Source: a virus. Taken from it: a DNA stretch of 21,311 bases. The notes under the pieces were generated by a model. The model was not told the origin of the DNA. It searched no databases and was given only the letters and a program-made list of their open reading frames with translations. Location of the stretch: positions 1 to 21,311 of the IMG/VR virus record IMGVR_UViG_3300046007_003107; one strand, 5' to 3'. This document shows, one piece after another, positions 20,337-21,311 of this stretch; the stretch's first letter is position 1, and each line of letters opens with the position of its first letter. A program made the translations under genes and the position numbers.

Positions 20337-21277
20337 TGGCTCGTTCATCGGTTTCCGACGAAGTTATCGTCGAATCCATCACCCAATTGGGGATGCAAGG
20401 CACCGCCAATAAATTCGGCCTTGACCTTCGCAACCTCCACTATCGCCGCCGCAGCCTTGAAGCGCGGCTCAACATCAAGATCACGCCCAAAAGCGCGGTG
20501 CAGGACTATTCGGTCAAGCACCCCGAACGGTTGACGTTCCACGTTGACGACGGGTGGGTTCTGGTCGGATCAGACGCCCATTATTGGCCTAATGTCATCT
20601 CAACCGCCCATCGCGGCTTCGTGCAGGCGTGCAAGGAACTCCGGCCCAAGCTGGTTATCCTTAATGGTGACATTTTCGACGGTGCATCCGTCTCGCGTCA
20701 CTCCCCGATCCAGTGGGAATCGCGGCCATCCGTGCAGCAGGAAATCGAAGCCTGCACCGAGCGGCTTGACGAGATCAAGAACGCTGCGAAAAACGCGGAC
20801 CTTGTGTGGACGCTGGGCAATCACGATGCCCGGTTTGAATCCAGGCTGGCCCAAGCGGCCCCGGAATACGCCAAGGTCCATGGCGTGCACCTGAAAGACC
20901 ACTTCCCGGAATGGCTGCCGTGCTGGTCCATCTGGATCAATGACGAGGTGGTGGTCAAGCATCGGTTCAAGGGCGGAATGCACGCCCCCCAGAACAATAC
21001 GCTGTGGGCCGGGAAAACGATGGTCACGGGGCATCTGCACTCGCAGAAGGTCCAACCCATCACGGACTACAACGGCACGCGCTGGGGCGTCGATTGCGGC
21101 ACCATGGCGGACATCTTTGCCGAGTCCTTCCGCGACTACATGGAGGACAGCCCGAGGAATTGGGTAAGCGGCTTCGGCGCGTTCCGCTTTGTTGATGGCG
21201 AACTTCTCCAGCCGATGATGGCCCGCGTCGTGCGGGATGGCGTGATCGACTTCATGGGGAAGTTGCACCATGTCTGA
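20336..21277 (+). CDS. Calcineurin-like metallophosphoesterase with N-terminal helix-turn-helix-like region
   Basis: This 313-residue protein starts at ATG 20336 (TGATG). Residues about 8-45 (VIVESITQLGMQGTANKFGLDLRNLHYRRRSLEA) look like a helix-turn-helix. From residue 75 the calcineurin-like motifs appear in order: D80-x-H82 in GSDAHYW; GD112-x2-D115 in NGDIFDG; GN162-H163-D164; H209 in VVKHRF; and GH233-L-H235. All metal ligands of the fold are present, so it is probably active; the substrate (nucleic acid or phosphoester) cannot be read. Similar enzymes occur in phages, where their role is poorly known. Confidence 0.9.
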   Translation: MARSSVSDEVIVESITQLGMQGTANKFGLDLRNLHYRRRSLEARLNIKITPKSAVQDYSVKHPERLTFHVDDGWVLVGSDAHYWPNVISTAHRGFVQACKELRPKLVILNGDIFDGASVSRHSPIQWESRPSVQQEIEACTERLDEIKNAAKNADLVWTLGNHDARFESRLAQAAPEYAKVHGVHLKDHFPEWLPCWSIWINDEVVVKHRFKGGMHAPQNNTLWAGKTMVTGHLHSQKVQPITDYNGTRWGVDCGTMADIFAESFRDYMEDSPRNWVSGFGAFRFVDGELLQPMMARVVRDGVIDFMGKLHHV

Positions 21278-21311
21278 CCCCGTTCCCCTTCGCCGCCGCA
21301 CAACCAGCTCT
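21270..21311 (+). CDS. Start of an unidentified gene (partial)
   Basis: An ATG at 21270, overlapping the end of the phosphoesterase gene by 8 bases, opens a frame that runs to the window edge and encodes MSDPVPLRRRTTSS. The start is basic. Too little is visible to assign a family; the overlap is the main support. A following packaging gene (terminase) would be a reasonable guess from phage order, but nothing here shows it. Confidence 0.5.
   Translation, partial: MSDPVPLRRRTTSS

Noticed and set aside
1-21311. Possible tRNA genes, CRISPR array, attachment sites, insertion sequence ends or integrase
   Set aside because: Looked for cloverleaf-like segments, regular spaced repeats, terminal inverted repeats and recombinase motifs by eye; found none that hold.

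Overview
The window is a dense block of late virion genes from a tailed phage or prophage with siphovirus-type morphology (long, probably non-contractile tail). Every supported gene reads on the + strand. Nearly all junctions are stop/start overlaps (ATGA, GTGA, TGATG, TAATG) or gaps of a few bases. GC content is high and the codon use is GC-rich. The tail genes, especially the Phage_TAC_11/TAC_6-like chaperone pair, resemble those of alphaproteobacterial phages and gene transfer agents, so an alphaproteobacterial host is the best inference, not a proof. I see no integrase, attachment site, tRNA, rRNA, CRISPR array or insertion sequence. Large terminase and portal are not in the window and presumably lie outside one of its ends.

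Layout. (1) 1-1258: the 3' end of an unidentified gene, an unknown 199-aa protein and a small possible DNA-binding protein. (2) 1297-5286: a cassette of fibre-like or surface-type virion proteins, unusually placed upstream of the head genes. It holds a Gp80/fibre-like protein, a Cys4 mini-protein, two tandem paralogous structural proteins, a 55-aa protein, a Gly/Thr repeat protein and a small Trp/Gly-rich protein. (3) 5305-7834: HK97-type prohead protease, major capsid protein with N-terminal scaffold domain, and a small capsid-associated protein; 9-bp-stem hairpins follow the capsid gene and the small protein gene. (4) 7882-9270: a family 9 glycosyltransferase inserted in the head module, with an N-terminal piece that looks like the back half of a methyltransferase. 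(5) 9245-11148: neck and tail-completion genes (phiE125 gp8-like connector, head closure, HK97 gp10-like, DUF3168-like). (6) 11158-19673: tail genes, namely tube protein, frameshifting tail chaperones, tape measure, distal tail and hub proteins, DUF6950-like protein, a 1015-aa tip protein with fibronectin-type domains, a tail fibre and a 77-aa protein; a 13-bp-stem hairpin ends this unit. (7) 19747-21311: an exported 120-aa protein, a holin-like one-span membrane protein, a calcineurin-like phosphoesterase with a possible N-terminal helix-turn-helix, and the start of another gene.

The genes together build a procapsid (protease, capsid, decoration), close it and join it to the tail (connectors, gp10-like, DUF3168-like), assemble a tail of length set by a 595-aa tape measure, and cap it with a tip and fibre for host recognition. 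The strongest observations are: a textbook -1 programmed frameshift site in the chaperone gene (GGGAAAC, 6-nt spacer, 9-bp hairpin with the zero-frame stop in its loop); a shared ~85-residue domain inserted in both a fibre-cassette protein and the tip protein; and the glycosyltransferase in the head module bracketed by hairpins.
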